Shown: positions 27,302 to 36,777 of the stretch, piece after piece
Layout of the letters: each line of letters starts with the position of its first letter
How positions within the stretch are numbered: the stretch's first letter is position 1
Assembly (NCBI RefSeq): GCF_003751225.1
Contig: NZ_RJKE01000001.1
Location: 4,216,001-4,280,000 of the forward strand
DNA: 64,000 nucleotides
Direction: 5' to 3'
From: Actinocorallia herbida
Lineage (GTDB): Bacteria > Actinomycetota > Actinomycetes > Streptosporangiales > Streptosporangiaceae
Program-made: the position numbers and the translations under genes
The notes under the pieces: model-generated
What the model was told of the DNA's origin: nothing
The model's input: the letters and a program-made list of their open reading frames with translations, nothing else
The model's database searches: none

Positions 27302-27763
27302 ATGACACCGCCGCCCCGCACTCCGGACCGGCGCAAGGCCGACACCCTGGCCCGGCTGGAGAGCGACGTCGACGCCTGGATCGCCACGGCCGACCCCGAA
27401 GGCGGCTTTCCCTACCTGGTCCCGCTGTCCTTCCTCTGGGACGGGGCCACGCTGCTCCTGTCGACCCCTGCCGGGAGCCCCACCGCGCGGAACCTGCGCG
27501 CCACCGGACGCGTCCGAGCAGGCATCGGCCCGACCCGCGACGTCGTCCTCATCGAGGGCACCGTGGAGACCCTTGGACCTGGGGATCTCACCGAGGCGCT
27601 CGGGGACGCCTTCGCGGCCAAGACCGGGTTCGATCCACGGACCCTCACCAGCCCCTACGCGTACTTCCGGGTGCGGCCACGGCTCGTCCAGGCCTGGCGC
27701 GAGGCCGACGAACTCACCGGCCGCGACCTCATGCGCGACGGCCGCTGGACCGTCGGCGGCTGA
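27302..27763 (+). CDS. PPOX-type pyridoxamine 5'-phosphate oxidase/F420-binding family protein
   Basis: 153 residues. Split-barrel pattern: AWIATADPEGGFPYLVPLSF at about 25-45, then GSPTARNLRATGRVRAGIG and VVLIEGTV. These fit small actinobacterial flavin/F420-binding proteins. GGAGG lies six bases before ATG 27302. Cofactor and substrate are not determinable. Confidence 0.82.
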   Translation: MTPPPRTPDRRKADTLARLESDVDAWIATADPEGGFPYLVPLSFLWDGATLLLSTPAGSPTARNLRATGRVRAGIGPTRDVVLIEGTVETLGPGDLTEALGDAFAAKTGFDPRTLTSPYAYFRVRPRLVQAWREADELTGRDLMRDGRWTVGG

Positions 27764-27889
27764 ACGCGCCGCCGTCCCCGGCCTTGGCGGAAGTTTTACC
27801 GGAGAGGCCGTCGATAGGGCGTGATCCCGTTCGTCGTCATGACGTGCGGCGCCCGCCGCGCAGCCGAGCACCATCGATGGGAGCCCGAC

Positions 27890-28240
27890 ATGAAGTACCT
27901 GCTGCTGATCCACGCGGGAGCGGCCGACGAGAGCGGAGCGGCCGAGGGCTGCACGCCAGACGACTGGATGGCCTACGACAAGCAGGTCCGCGACGCGGGA
28001 ATCCTCGTCGCCGGCGAGTCCCTGGCCGACCTGGTGACCGCCACGATGGTCCGGGTCGGCCCGGACGGGGAGCGGACCGTCACCGACGGGCCGTTCGCCG
28101 AAACCCGGGAGCTCATCGGCGGCTTCTACGTGATCGACGTGCCCGACCTGGACGTCGCGCTGGAGTGGGCGGCCCGCTGCCCGGGCTCCCGCGGCGGCGG
28201 CGCGATCGTGGTCCGGCCGATCGCCGACTTCGGGGCCTGA
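27890..28240 (+). CDS. YCII/DGPF-domain protein (second copy)
   Basis: 116 residues: MKYLLLIHAG start, TVTDGPFAETRELIGGFYVI motif. GGGAG precedes ATG 27890. The ECF42 sigma gene begins two bases after its stop, a standard DGPF-sigma pair. It parallels the pair at 6.6-8.9 kb but on the other strand. Confidence 0.92.
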   Translation: MKYLLLIHAGAADESGAAEGCTPDDWMAYDKQVRDAGILVAGESLADLVTATMVRVGPDGERTVTDGPFAETRELIGGFYVIDVPDLDVALEWAARCPGSRGGGAIVVRPIADFGA

Positions 28241-28242
28241 CC

Positions 28243-29517
28243 GTGCCGGACGAGGGCACCGGCGAGGAGTCCCGGGCGAACGCCTCGGTGGAGCACGTGT
28301 TCCGGGAGGAGCGCGGACGGCTCCTCGCCGCCCTCGTCCGCAGGTTCGGCGACCTCGACCTCGCCGAGGACGTCACCTCCGAGGCGATCGAGGCGGCGCT
28401 CGCGCGCTGGCCGATCGACGGTGTCCCGGAACGGCCCGGCGCCTGGCTGCTGACCACGGCCCGGCGCCGCGCCGTCGACCGGCTGCGCCGCGACCAGGCG
28501 TACGCGGCCCGGCTGGCGATCCTCCAGGCCGAAGCCGAACGGGAGGGCGAGGCGGCCCCGGCCGAGGACGGCGGCCTGCCGGATGAACGGCTCGCCCTGT
28601 TCTTCACCTGCGCCCACCCGGCGCTGGCGGCCGAGGACCGCGGCGCGCTGACCCTGCGCTGCCTGGCCGGGCTCACCACGCCGGAGGTCGCCCGCGCGTT
28701 CCTCACGCCGACCGCGACCATGGCCCAGCGGATCGTCCGCGCGAAGAAGAAGATCAGCCGGGCCCGCATCCCGTTCCGCGTCCCGGCCTCCGACGAGCTG
28801 CCCGCCCGGCTTCCCGGCGTCCTCCAGGTGCTCTACTCGCTGTTCACCGAGGGGTACGTGGCGAGCTCCGGCCCGCACCTGCAACGCGCCGACCTCGCCG
28901 AGGAGGCGATCCGGCTGGCCCGTATCCTGCACCGGCTGCTGCCCGGCGAACGCGAGACCGCGGGCCTGCTGGCGCTCATGCTCCTCGTGCACGCCCGCCG
29001 TGCCGCCCGCACCGGCCCCGACGGCGCCCTCGTCCTGCTCGCCGACCAGGACCGCGCCCTCTGGGACCGGCCGATGATCGACGAGGGCGCCGCCCTCACC
29101 GTCCAGGCCCTGACGGGCGGCCCACCCGGCCCCTACGGCGTCCAGGCCGCCATCGCAGCCCTCCACGATGAGGCGGCCGACGCCGACGCGACCGACTGGT
29201 CCCAGATCGTCGCCCTGTACGACGTCCTCCTCGCCGTCACCCCGTCCCCCGTCATCGCCCTGAACCGCGCCGTCGCGGTGGCGATGCGCGACGGCCCCCA
29301 AGCCGGCCTCGATCTCCTCGACGCCCTCGCAGACGACCCCCGTCTGCGCCGCCACCACCCGTTCTTCGTCGCCAGGGCGGAACTCCTCACCCGCCTCGAC
29401 CGCGTCCCCGAAGCCGTCACGGCCTACCGCCAGGCCCTCGACCTCGCCGGCACCGCCCCCGACCGCGCCCACCTGCTCCGCAAGATCGACGCCCTCACCC
29501 GGCCCGGCCCACCCTGA
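28243..29517 (+). CDS. ECF42-group RNA polymerase sigma factor
   Basis: 424 residues, the usual ECF42 length. Sigma region 2 (DLDLAEDVTSEAIEAALARWP, RRRAVDRLRRDQ), region 4 (GLTTPEVARAFLTPTATMAQRIVRAKKKI) and the TPR-like DUF6596 C-terminal domain (VLYSLFTEGYVASSG, VIALNRAVAVAM) are present. GTG 28243 is used. It lacks the recombinase-like extension of the other copy and so shows the normal domain limits. No anti-sigma gene is adjacent, as expected for this group. Confidence 0.93.
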   Translation: MPDEGTGEESRANASVEHVFREERGRLLAALVRRFGDLDLAEDVTSEAIEAALARWPIDGVPERPGAWLLTTARRRAVDRLRRDQAYAARLAILQAEAEREGEAAPAEDGGLPDERLALFFTCAHPALAAEDRGALTLRCLAGLTTPEVARAFLTPTATMAQRIVRAKKKISRARIPFRVPASDELPARLPGVLQVLYSLFTEGYVASSGPHLQRADLAEEAIRLARILHRLLPGERETAGLLALMLLVHARRAARTGPDGALVLLADQDRALWDRPMIDEGAALTVQALTGGPPGPYGVQAAIAALHDEAADADATDWSQIVALYDVLLAVTPSPVIALNRAVAVAMRDGPQAGLDLLDALADDPRLRRHHPFFVARAELLTRLDRVPEAVTAYRQALDLAGTAPDRAHLLRKIDALTRPGPP

Positions 29518-29611
29518 ACCCGGGAAAGAACAGACGGGGAATCACCGCTCCCTGATCACAATTGTCGATCTTGACTTCTCACGGTGGTCCTCGGGGTGGT
29601 TGTCTGCCTGC

Positions 29612-31399
29612 GTGACACAGAGGACAGGCGGGTTCGTGGCGGGCCGCTACCGCATGCTCGAATCCATCGACGCCGGGACGGTGTGGACGGCACACGACGA
29701 ACGGGTCGGCCGGCACGTGTCCCTCGCCTGGCTCGCCCGGCCGCGCGACGCCGACCCCGAGGCATGGGCCGCCGCCGCGGCCAGGGCCGCGGACCGGATC
29801 GCGGCCCTCCGCCACCCGGGCATCGCCGCGGTCCACGCGCTCGTCGCCGAGGTGGACGGCGGGTGGACCGTCACCGACCACGTCACCGGTCGCACCCTCG
29901 CCAGGACCGTCACCGAAGACGGCGTCATGACCCTCGAGGACGCGGCCCGGGTCGGAGCCCGGATCGCCGACGCGCTCGCCGTCGTGCACGCCGCCGGCCT
30001 CGCCCACGGTGGCCTGACACCCGGCCGCGTCCTGCTGGCGGAGCAGGGCACCGTCCTGATCGGCTTCGGCGGTGGCCACACCGCCACGGCCGTCGACGAC
30101 CTGTGGTCGCTCGGCGTGCTCCTGGCCTTCGCGGTCTCGGGCGAACCCCGCCCCACCTCCCGCACCGGACCGCTCGGCCCGCTCATCGCCGCCCTCACCG
30201 ACCCGGACCCGGCCCGGCGTCCGCCCGCGGCGCGGATCGCGGCGGCCCTGCGCCGGTACCTGCCCCCGGTGACGGCCTCGGGATGGGCCCCGCCCGCCGG
30301 GCCGTCGGCCTCCGCCGTGGTCCCCGTACCCCACGTCGCGCCCGCCCCGCCGCCGCCCCTGACCGGCTTCGTACCTGTTCCGGCCGCGCCGCTCGCCCGC
30401 CCGGTGCTCCGGCGGCGGCTGCTGATCGGCGCGGGCGCGCTGGTCGTCGTCGCGGGGGGCGGCATTCTGGCGAGCAAGGTCCTGTCCACGGCGGTGCCGA
30501 TCGCCAAGGGGATCGACACCGCGATGATCCGGCCCCGCGTCGTGATGAAGGCGAACGGGGCCGGCGTCCGGGCACTCGCCTACTCACCCGACGGCTCCCT
30601 CCTGGCGGTCGCCGACGAGAACGGCGCCATCAGGGTCTGGGACATGCCCGCCGGCATCCTGGTCCGCACCATCGAGGACGGGTACGCCGGGAGCCTTCAC
30701 TTCGGGCCCGGCGCGGCGCTCCTGTCCGGACCCGCGGTCTGGGATCCGCGGACCGGCGAGACCCTGCACCGCTTCCCCGACGTCTTGGGCAGCGAGTGCA
30801 CGACGGCGTTCAGTCCCGACGGCCGCACCATCGCGACGGTCGACGGCAAGGGCCTCCTGGTGTTCCTCGACATCTCCACCGGCCGGACCTCCGACCGGGT
30901 GCCGACCGGTCACGGCGGGTCCGCCTCGGCGGTCACCTACAGCCCCGACGGATCCGTTCTCGCGACCTGCGGCCAGGACGGGTCGGCGTCGCTGTGGGAT
31001 CCCGCCTCCGGCGACCGGCTCGGTGAACCTCTCACCGGCCACGCGGGGGGCGTCACCTGCGGGGCGTTCAGCCCCGACGGGAGGACGCTGGCCACCGGTA
31101 GCGCCGACCGCACCGTACGCCTGTGGGACACGGCCACCGGCAGGTCGCTCGGCGACCCGTTCGTGACGGAGTGGAAGGGCGTGGTCTTCGACGTCGCCTT
31201 CGACGCGGAGGGTGAGAAGGTCGCTTCGGTCGGCCAAGAACCGTCGGTCACCCTCTGGGACGTGCACGGACTCCTGCGTTCCACCGGAAGCCCGCTGCTG
31301 GGCCACGACGGCGTCATCATGTCCGTCGCCTTCCACCCTCGCGAACAGATCGCGGTCGCGGGGGGACTGGACGGTTCCGTCCTGCTCTGGGAGCTGTGA
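29612..31399 (+). CDS. Pseudokinase-WD40 membrane protein
   Basis: About 595 residues. Residues 1-230 have a Ser/Thr-kinase fold pattern without active-site residues: no Gly-rich loop, the HRDLKPxN segment reads HGGLTPGR, and DFG reads GFGGG. A Pro-rich linker and one transmembrane helix (about 270-292) follow, then seven WD40-type repeats (each with SPDG...LA and ...WD) to the C-terminus. The product should be membrane-bound with an external propeller. GTG 29612 is my choice; a later GTG is possible. Likely scaffold or sensor; ligand unknown. Confidence 0.82.
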   Translation: MTQRTGGFVAGRYRMLESIDAGTVWTAHDERVGRHVSLAWLARPRDADPEAWAAAAARAADRIAALRHPGIAAVHALVAEVDGGWTVTDHVTGRTLARTVTEDGVMTLEDAARVGARIADALAVVHAAGLAHGGLTPGRVLLAEQGTVLIGFGGGHTATAVDDLWSLGVLLAFAVSGEPRPTSRTGPLGPLIAALTDPDPARRPPAARIAAALRRYLPPVTASGWAPPAGPSASAVVPVPHVAPAPPPPLTGFVPVPAAPLARPVLRRRLLIGAGALVVVAGGGILASKVLSTAVPIAKGIDTAMIRPRVVMKANGAGVRALAYSPDGSLLAVADENGAIRVWDMPAGILVRTIEDGYAGSLHFGPGAALLSGPAVWDPRTGETLHRFPDVLGSECTTAFSPDGRTIATVDGKGLLVFLDISTGRTSDRVPTGHGGSASAVTYSPDGSVLATCGQDGSASLWDPASGDRLGEPLTGHAGGVTCGAFSPDGRTLATGSADRTVRLWDTATGRSLGDPFVTEWKGVVFDVAFDAEGEKVASVGQEPSVTLWDVHGLLRSTGSPLLGHDGVIMSVAFHPREQIAVAGGLDGSVLLWEL

Positions 31400-31494
31400 A
31401 GCCGCCCCGGGGCGGGTGACCGTTTCCGGTCCTGCCGACGGGCCCGGCGAGATGGGGTCCCCTCCGGCACGATAAGGCGAATTACTCTCACGTT

Positions 31495-33093
31495 ATGTGG
31501 AGGACATCGCGTTTTTTCGCCGGGTTCGCCGCCTTCCTCGTGTGCTGGGGATCGGTGGCGGAACCCGGGCGCGCCGAGGCCCGGGAACCCGCCGCGGTCC
31601 TCGAGGTCGCGGCGGACGGACCCGTACGGGGCCTACTGGACGCGCACACGCACGTCGAAGGCCACGAGAACATGGGCGGCCGGATCATCTGCGGCAAGCC
31701 CTTCGATCCCGACGGGATCGAGGAGGCCCTGCGGGACTGCCCCGACCACGGACCGAACGGCGAATACGCCGTCATCGAGAACTTCTTCATGAACGGCACC
31801 CCCACCGGCACCCACGCCACCGACGGCTACCCGACCTTCGGCTACTGGCCCGCCCACAACTCCCAAACCCACCAGATGGTCTACCACGAGTGGCTGGAGC
31901 GGGCCTGGCGCGGCGGCCTGCGCATCCTCGTGGACCAGCTCGTCGCCAACCGGATCCTGTGCGACGTCTACCCGCTCAAGCTCAACAGCTGCGACGAGAT
32001 GGACACCGTCCGCCTCGAAATGCGGCGCGCCCGCGAGATGCAGTCCTACATCGACGACCTGAACGGCGGACCCGGCAAGGGCTGGTTCCGGCTCGTCACC
32101 TCACCGGAACAGGCCCGCCAGGTCATCGCCCAGGGCAGGCTCGCCGTCGTCACCGGCATGGAGACGTCGGAGCCGTTCGGCTGCGGCAAGTTCCTCGGTG
32201 TCCCCAAGTGCACCAAGGCGCAGATCGACCGCGGCCTCGACGAGGTCAAGGCCCTGGGCGTGTCCAGCATGTTCATCTGCCACAAGTTCGACAACGCGCT
32301 GTGCGGCGTCCGATTCGACGGCGGCACCGCGGGCCTCCTCGTCAACGCCGGGAACTTCCTCAGCACCGGACGGTTCTGGCAGGTCGAGCCCTGCACCGGC
32401 CCCCCGGACAACACCCTCATGTCGCTGCGGTCCCTGCCCCCGCCGCTCGGCGAGTGGCTCGACGTCCCCCTCGCGGTCCTGCCCAACTATCCGGCCGGCC
32501 CCCACTGCAACAAGAACGGCCTCACCGCTCTCGGCGAGTACACCATCCGCGGCATGGCGAAACGCGGCATGATCGTCGAGATCGACCATATGAGTGCCAA
32601 AGCCGCAGGCCAGACCCTCACCCTCCTGGAGAAGATCGGCTACAGCGGCGTCATGTCCTCCCACAACTGGACGGATCGGTCCTTCCTGCCGCGCCTCTAC
32701 CGGCTCGGCGGCATGGCCACCCAGATCCAGCCCCGCCCCGACAGCGCCGTCGCCTACTGGCGCACCCTGAAGGCCGCCTCCGATCCCGGACACCTGTTCG
32801 GCTACGGCGTCGGCCTGGACGCCAACGGCTTCGCCAGCCTGCCCGGCCCCCGCACCGGCAGCCAGGTCGCCTACCCCTTCACCTCGCCGTTCGACCCGTC
32901 CATCACCTTCGACCGGCTCACCACCGGTCGGCGCACCTGGGACTACAACACCGAGGGCGTCGCCAACTACGGCCTCGTCCCGGACTGGCTCGAAGACCTC
33001 CGCCAGACCGCCCCGCCCGAGATGCTCACCGACCTCGCCAACGGCCCCGAGGCCTACCTCCAGATGTGGACCCGCGCGCGCACCGGCCGCTGA
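31495..33093 (+). CDS. Secreted metal-dependent hydrolase, amidohydrolase/dipeptidase-like
   Basis: 532 residues. The N-terminal signal (FFAGFAAFLVCWGSVAEPG) indicates export. Metal-binding motifs of the amidohydrolase fold are visible: LLDAHTHVEGH at about 47-57, EIDHMSAKAAG near 363, and GVMSSHNWTD near 385, giving His/Asp ligands. This resembles membrane dipeptidase-like (M19) proteins with a long Cys-rich central insert. The start at 31495 precedes the signal core. Monocistronic; a bidirectional terminator follows. Confidence 0.78.
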   Translation: MWRTSRFFAGFAAFLVCWGSVAEPGRAEAREPAAVLEVAADGPVRGLLDAHTHVEGHENMGGRIICGKPFDPDGIEEALRDCPDHGPNGEYAVIENFFMNGTPTGTHATDGYPTFGYWPAHNSQTHQMVYHEWLERAWRGGLRILVDQLVANRILCDVYPLKLNSCDEMDTVRLEMRRAREMQSYIDDLNGGPGKGWFRLVTSPEQARQVIAQGRLAVVTGMETSEPFGCGKFLGVPKCTKAQIDRGLDEVKALGVSSMFICHKFDNALCGVRFDGGTAGLLVNAGNFLSTGRFWQVEPCTGPPDNTLMSLRSLPPPLGEWLDVPLAVLPNYPAGPHCNKNGLTALGEYTIRGMAKRGMIVEIDHMSAKAAGQTLTLLEKIGYSGVMSSHNWTDRSFLPRLYRLGGMATQIQPRPDSAVAYWRTLKAASDPGHLFGYGVGLDANGFASLPGPRTGSQVAYPFTSPFDPSITFDRLTTGRRTWDYNTEGVANYGLVPDWLEDLRQTAPPEMLTDLANGPEAYLQMWTRARTGR

Positions 33094-33113
33094 CCCGTCT
33101 CCGCGACGAATGC

Positions 33114-33150
33114 CCCGGTCCGGGGGCAGCACCCGCACCCCCGGACCGGG
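33114..33150. terminator. Bidirectional terminator between convergent genes
   Basis: Perfect 13-bp arms (33114-33126, 33138-33150) with an 11-nt loop, sited between the plus-strand hydrolase and the minus-strand DUF2568 gene. Confidence 0.75.
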
Positions 33151-33185
33151 CCTCGCGCCCGGGACGACCGTGGCGGCCGTCCGGA

Positions 33186-33524
33186 TCAGCGGCCCGTCGT
33201 GGCCACCGCGATGTTGGCCACGACGATCACCGCGAAGACCGCGGCGGTCGTGGGGTTCCAGACCGCGTCCGCGGCGAGTGCGGCGGCCAGGAAGAAGACC
33301 GCTTTGACGGCGAGGACCCCGGCCGCCGGGATCTTGAAGGTGGCCCGCGGCGCGGCGAACAACCCCCAGATGACGGCCCCGGCCAGCGGCGCACCCACGC
33401 CGAGCAGGGCCCGGAGGGCGAACCCGCCGTCGCGGGTGAACCCCCACCAGCCCAGTGCCACCAGCGCGGCGATCTCCAGCACGAAGGCCAGTGCCTCGTT
33501 GGCGTAGAACAACCTGCGACCCAT
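33186..33524 (-). CDS. DUF2568 (YrdB-like) membrane protein
   Basis: 112 residues with four hydrophobic helices. NEALAFVLEIAALVALGWWGF and GAVIWGLFAAPRA are typical of the DUF2568 family. ATG 33524. Function unknown. Confidence 0.82.
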   Translation of the reverse strand: MGRRLFYANEALAFVLEIAALVALGWWGFTRDGGFALRALLGVGAPLAGAVIWGLFAAPRATFKIPAAGVLAVKAVFFLAAALAADAVWNPTTAAVFAVIVVANIAVATTGR

Positions 33525-33771
33525 CGTCCACCCCTCGTCCGCCCGTTGCAGGACCGTTCCATGACAACACCGACGATCATCCAGGAACCATGTGTTTCTG
33601 CGACATGGATCGCCGTAGGTCGAGTATCGGGATGGGTGGGGCAGTACGGGGCGGGCAAACGCGAAACAGTGTCATCTTCCGGTCAGAGATGAAGAACGTT
33701 CAGATATTGACCGGGCTGTCATGATTTCTTACGTTCACGTTGGCATCCCCACCCCGACCAAGGAGCCACTC

Positions 33772-34371
33772 ATGAACACCCTTCGCAAGGCCGTCGTCAT
33801 CGGCGCGGCGTCCATCGCCGCGGTGGCGCTGGCGGCGCCCGCGTACGCGGCGACCCCGGTCAAGAAGGCGGGCACCAGCACCACCTACTCCGGCAACGTC
33901 CAGGGCGCCCTGTCCGGCACCGCCTCGGTCACCACCACCCTCGGCGGCGGCACCTGCAACGCCTCGACCCTGCTCGGCACCGTCACCTCCGGCGGCGCGC
34001 TGACCATCAACACCGCGTCCTTCACCGACTGCGGCGACACCACGGTCACCGCGCAGAGCCTCCCCTGGACGGGCGGCTCGTTCGACAACACCACTGCGGT
34101 CGTCGGCGGCCGCGAGGGCACCGTCACCATCGGCGGCTTCCGCGTCCGCGCCGTCGTCAGTGTCTTCAGCATCACCTGCATCTACGCGGGCACCGTCACG
34201 GCCGACGGCAACAACAACGCCAACCTCGACGTCACCATCAACCAGTCCCTCGCCAAGCAGTCCGGCAGCAGCTTCCTGTGCCCCGGCACCGCCAACGTCA
34301 CCGCCGCCTACACCATCCGCGGCGAGACCACCGCCAACTCCGGCACCTTCGACCAGGCCCTCGCCCTCTAG
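33772..34371 (+). CDS. Small secreted beta-rich protein
   Basis: 199 residues. A clear Sec signal (MNTLRKAVVIGAASIAAVA, cleavage after AYA) is followed by a Thr/Ser/Gly-rich chain with four Cys in two likely pairs. AAGGAG lies before ATG 33772. It looks like an actinomycete extracellular protein of unknown role. A strong terminator follows at 34454. Confidence 0.8.
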   Translation: MNTLRKAVVIGAASIAAVALAAPAYAATPVKKAGTSTTYSGNVQGALSGTASVTTTLGGGTCNASTLLGTVTSGGALTINTASFTDCGDTTVTAQSLPWTGGSFDNTTAVVGGREGTVTIGGFRVRAVVSVFSITCIYAGTVTADGNNNANLDVTINQSLAKQSGSSFLCPGTANVTAAYTIRGETTANSGTFDQALAL

Positions 34372-34453
34372 CCCCCGCGTGACCGCCCGGCCCTAGCCGC
34401 CGGCCCACGCCCGCGACTCGCCGGCCCCGCGCACCGCCGAGCCGCCCCCGACC

Positions 34454-34494
34454 GAGGAGTCCCGCTCCGCCGGCGCGACAGAGCGGGACTCCTC
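34454..34494 (+). terminator. Terminator of the secreted-protein gene
   Basis: Perfect 14-bp arms (34454-34467, 34481-34494) with a 13-nt loop, 83 bases past the stop codon. Confidence 0.75.
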
Positions 34495-34527
34495 CACCGC
34501 ACGTCGGAGACGACGCCCGCCGGTGAG

Positions 34528-34580
34528 GGGGTCCCCGTAGCAAACGGCGGAAATCCAACGGATATGTCTCTGAACTGCGG
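34528..34580 (+). repeat. Tn3-type left terminal inverted repeat
   Basis: Begins GGGGTCCCCGTAGCAAACGG and continues through GGAAATCCAACGGATATG and CTGAACTGCGG. It shares most positions with the ends of the miniature elements at 58.1-59.7 kb. It lies about 85 bases before the transposase start. Confidence 0.75.
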
Positions 34581-34664
34581 TTATTTGGGTTCCGGGGACG
34601 GTTGTTGATCTCCTTGGCTACGTTTCGTCATGGTTCGTGTGTTCTGTGACGTGCGAGGTGGTTG

Positions 34665-35495
34665 ATGTCGGCTCGGTTCCTGTCGGATGAGCAGTTGGAG
34701 CGTCTGCGGTCGTTCCCGGACATCGGGCGTGAGGAGCTGACGAAGTACTTCACGTTGACGCCGCGCGAGCATGGGTTCCTGGACGCGCCGGGCCGGGGGC
34801 CGGAGGCCAGGTTGGGGTTGGCCGTGCAGTTGTGCACGTTGCCCTGGCTCGGTTACATCCCTGACGATCTTCTGGAGATCCCGCAAGCTGCGCTGCTGCG
34901 TCTGGCGAACCAGCGTCTCCTACGAGACACCCTCGCCTGGACCCAGGAGTGGTAAGTGCGCGAGGAGACGCTCCGCGAGGCCAACACCGTGCTGGTCAAC
35001 CACCACTACCAGCTGGAGCTGGCCGGGAAGTTCAGCGGCGGCACCATGTCCTCCTCCGACGGCCAGCGCTTCCCCGTCCGCGGCAAGAGCCTCACGGGCC
35101 GGGACATGAACATCCACGGTGGACGCGTTCTATCGACCTACACCCACGTGTCCGACCAGTCGGTCGACTTACGGCACCAAGCAGATCGTCCCCACCACCC
35201 GCGAGGCCAACTGCACCCTGGACGAGCTGCTCGGCAACGAGACAGACTTGCCGATCCACGAGCACGCCACCGACACCCACGGCGCCACCTTGGTGAACTT
35301 CGGGCTGTTCGACCTCGTCGGCAAGTCGCTCACCCCGAGAATCCGCGACCTGGGAAAGATCACCATGCTGCGGGTCGACGACCCGAACACCACCAACACC
35401 CTCTACCCGCACACCGGGCCGCTGCTGGCCGACCGGTGGAACGAGGACCTGATCGCCGGCACCTGGGACGACATGCTGCGGATGGTGGTCGTAGC
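34665..35495 (+). pseudogene. Tn3-family transposase with internal deletion, nonsense and frameshift
   Basis: The 5' part (34665 to about 34920) encodes the DUF4158 N-terminal domain (FLSDEQLERLRSFPDIGREE, LGLAVQLCTLPWLGYIP). It is joined directly to the catalytic C-terminal part (REETLREANTVLVNHHYQLE, GGTMSSSDGQRFP), so most of the gene is deleted. A TAC-to-TAA type stop occurs at 34953 and another frame carries STYGTKQIVPTTREANCTLD from about 35160. Coding similarity ends near 35495. Non-functional. Confidence 0.85.
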
Positions 35496-35994
35496 GTTGG
35501 CAGCCGCGTGGTGGCGGCTGCCGGGGGTCGTGCACCGGGTCCAGCGCGATGCCGGCCAGCCAGGCCCGGTCGGTTCCGGCGTGCGGCAGGACCTCCCGCA
35601 GGGCTCCGGTCGGCTCGCAGCCGATCAGGGTGAAGTGCTCCGGAGCCGGGGCGGCTCGGGAGCGACGAACAAGCCGTCGATCTCGGCGCACAGCGCCAAG
35701 CGCAGATCCCACCGCGCACCGGGGCGAGCGTCAACGCGTGTACTTCATGACAGCTTCGTTACCGACACCCCGAAGTCCGAACGCCGCGCGCAGGACGACG
35801 CCGCCTCGCCCGTCAGACGAGGTCGGGCTTCGCGGCGGCGACGCGGATGGCCGTTTCGTCAGCCCGGAAGGCTCCCTCGTTCTCTGCACGGCCGATGGTC
35901 CACAGGTTGAGGCGAGTGGCGGCGGCGCGTTCATCGGCACGGCTCCGCGTCGCCGGGGTTTCGGTACCGGCGCCGGGCGGAACGTGGCAAGGGG
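35496..35994. other. Unassigned region after the transposase relic
   Basis: On the minus strand a stretch reads LIGCEPTGALREVLPHAGTD and, in another frame, RLALCAEIDGLFVAPEPP, which looks like decayed coding DNA of an unknown gene. No intact frame. Confidence 0.4.
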
Positions 35995-36435
35995 TCAGTT
36001 GAGCTGTTCGGCTAGGGCGACGATGATGCCTTCGGGGCCGCGGACGTAGCAGAGCCGGTAGCTGTTCTCGAATCGGGCCAGTTCGCCGACGAGTTCGGCG
36101 CCGTGGGTGCGCAGGCGGGCCACGACGTCCTCGATGTCGTCGACGGCGAACATGACGCGATGCATGCCCAGGGTGTTGTGCGGCGGGTTGTGCGGTCCGG
36201 AGCTGATCGCCGCGGGGTTGTGGTACTTCGCCAGTTCGAGTCGGCTGTGGCCGTCCGGGGTCCGCATCATCGCGATGTCGCAGCGGACTCCGTCGAGTCC
36301 GACGGTCTGGTCCGCCCAGATGCCCTCGATCTGCGCCTTGCCCTCCAGCTCCATGCCGAGTTCACCGAAGAACGCGACCGCGGCCTCGAGATCGTCGACG
36401 ACGATGCCGACGTTGTCCATCCGTAGAATCGCCAT
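35995..36435 (-). CDS. VOC-family (glyoxalase/dioxygenase-like) protein
   Basis: 146 residues. Paired beta-alpha-beta units: MAILRMDNVGIVVDDLEAAV at the N-terminus and HRVMFAVDDIEDVVARLRTHG in the second half, with metal-ligand candidates His and Glu (SRLELAKYH, MHRVMF). AAGGAG lies seven bases before ATG 36435. Reaction not predictable: lyase, isomerase or resistance protein. Confidence 0.87.
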   Translation of the reverse strand: MAILRMDNVGIVVDDLEAAVAFFGELGMELEGKAQIEGIWADQTVGLDGVRCDIAMMRTPDGHSRLELAKYHNPAAISSGPHNPPHNTLGMHRVMFAVDDIEDVVARLRTHGAELVGELARFENSYRLCYVRGPEGIIVALAEQLN

Positions 36436-36777
36436 GAGAGTGCTCCTTCTCCGTCGCGCGGCCTGCCGTGGCCGCTGCTGTACCCAGGAGGGGTGCAGCC
36501 CACAGAAGCCCAAACCCCTAATGGCGCGATCCTAAGGTGTTGAGCGGCGCTTTGAGCTGGGGTTGAAGGTCCCGAGATCGCGGTTGATCGCCGCGTCGCC
36601 GAACAGCAGAGATCGGTTCCCGTTAGCGGAGGTCGACGGTGATTCCGGTGTGCCAGAGGTCCCGGATCTCCCGCGCACCGTTGGGGAGGGGGTCGTCGGC
36701 CGAGTCGCGTTCGTGAGCAGGATGCCCATCGGCTGACGGGTAGGGCGCGGTGAACCGTGCCCTACCCGTCGACTGGG
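36436..36777. other. Intergenic region
   Basis: No convincing gene. The right end contains the terminator at 36735-36770. Confidence 0.5.
36735..36770 (-). terminator. Terminator of the coiled-coil gene
   Basis: 12-bp perfect arms (36735-36746, 36759-36770) extended by an inner CGG/CCG pair, starting eight bases beyond the stop codon at 36778. Confidence 0.75.
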
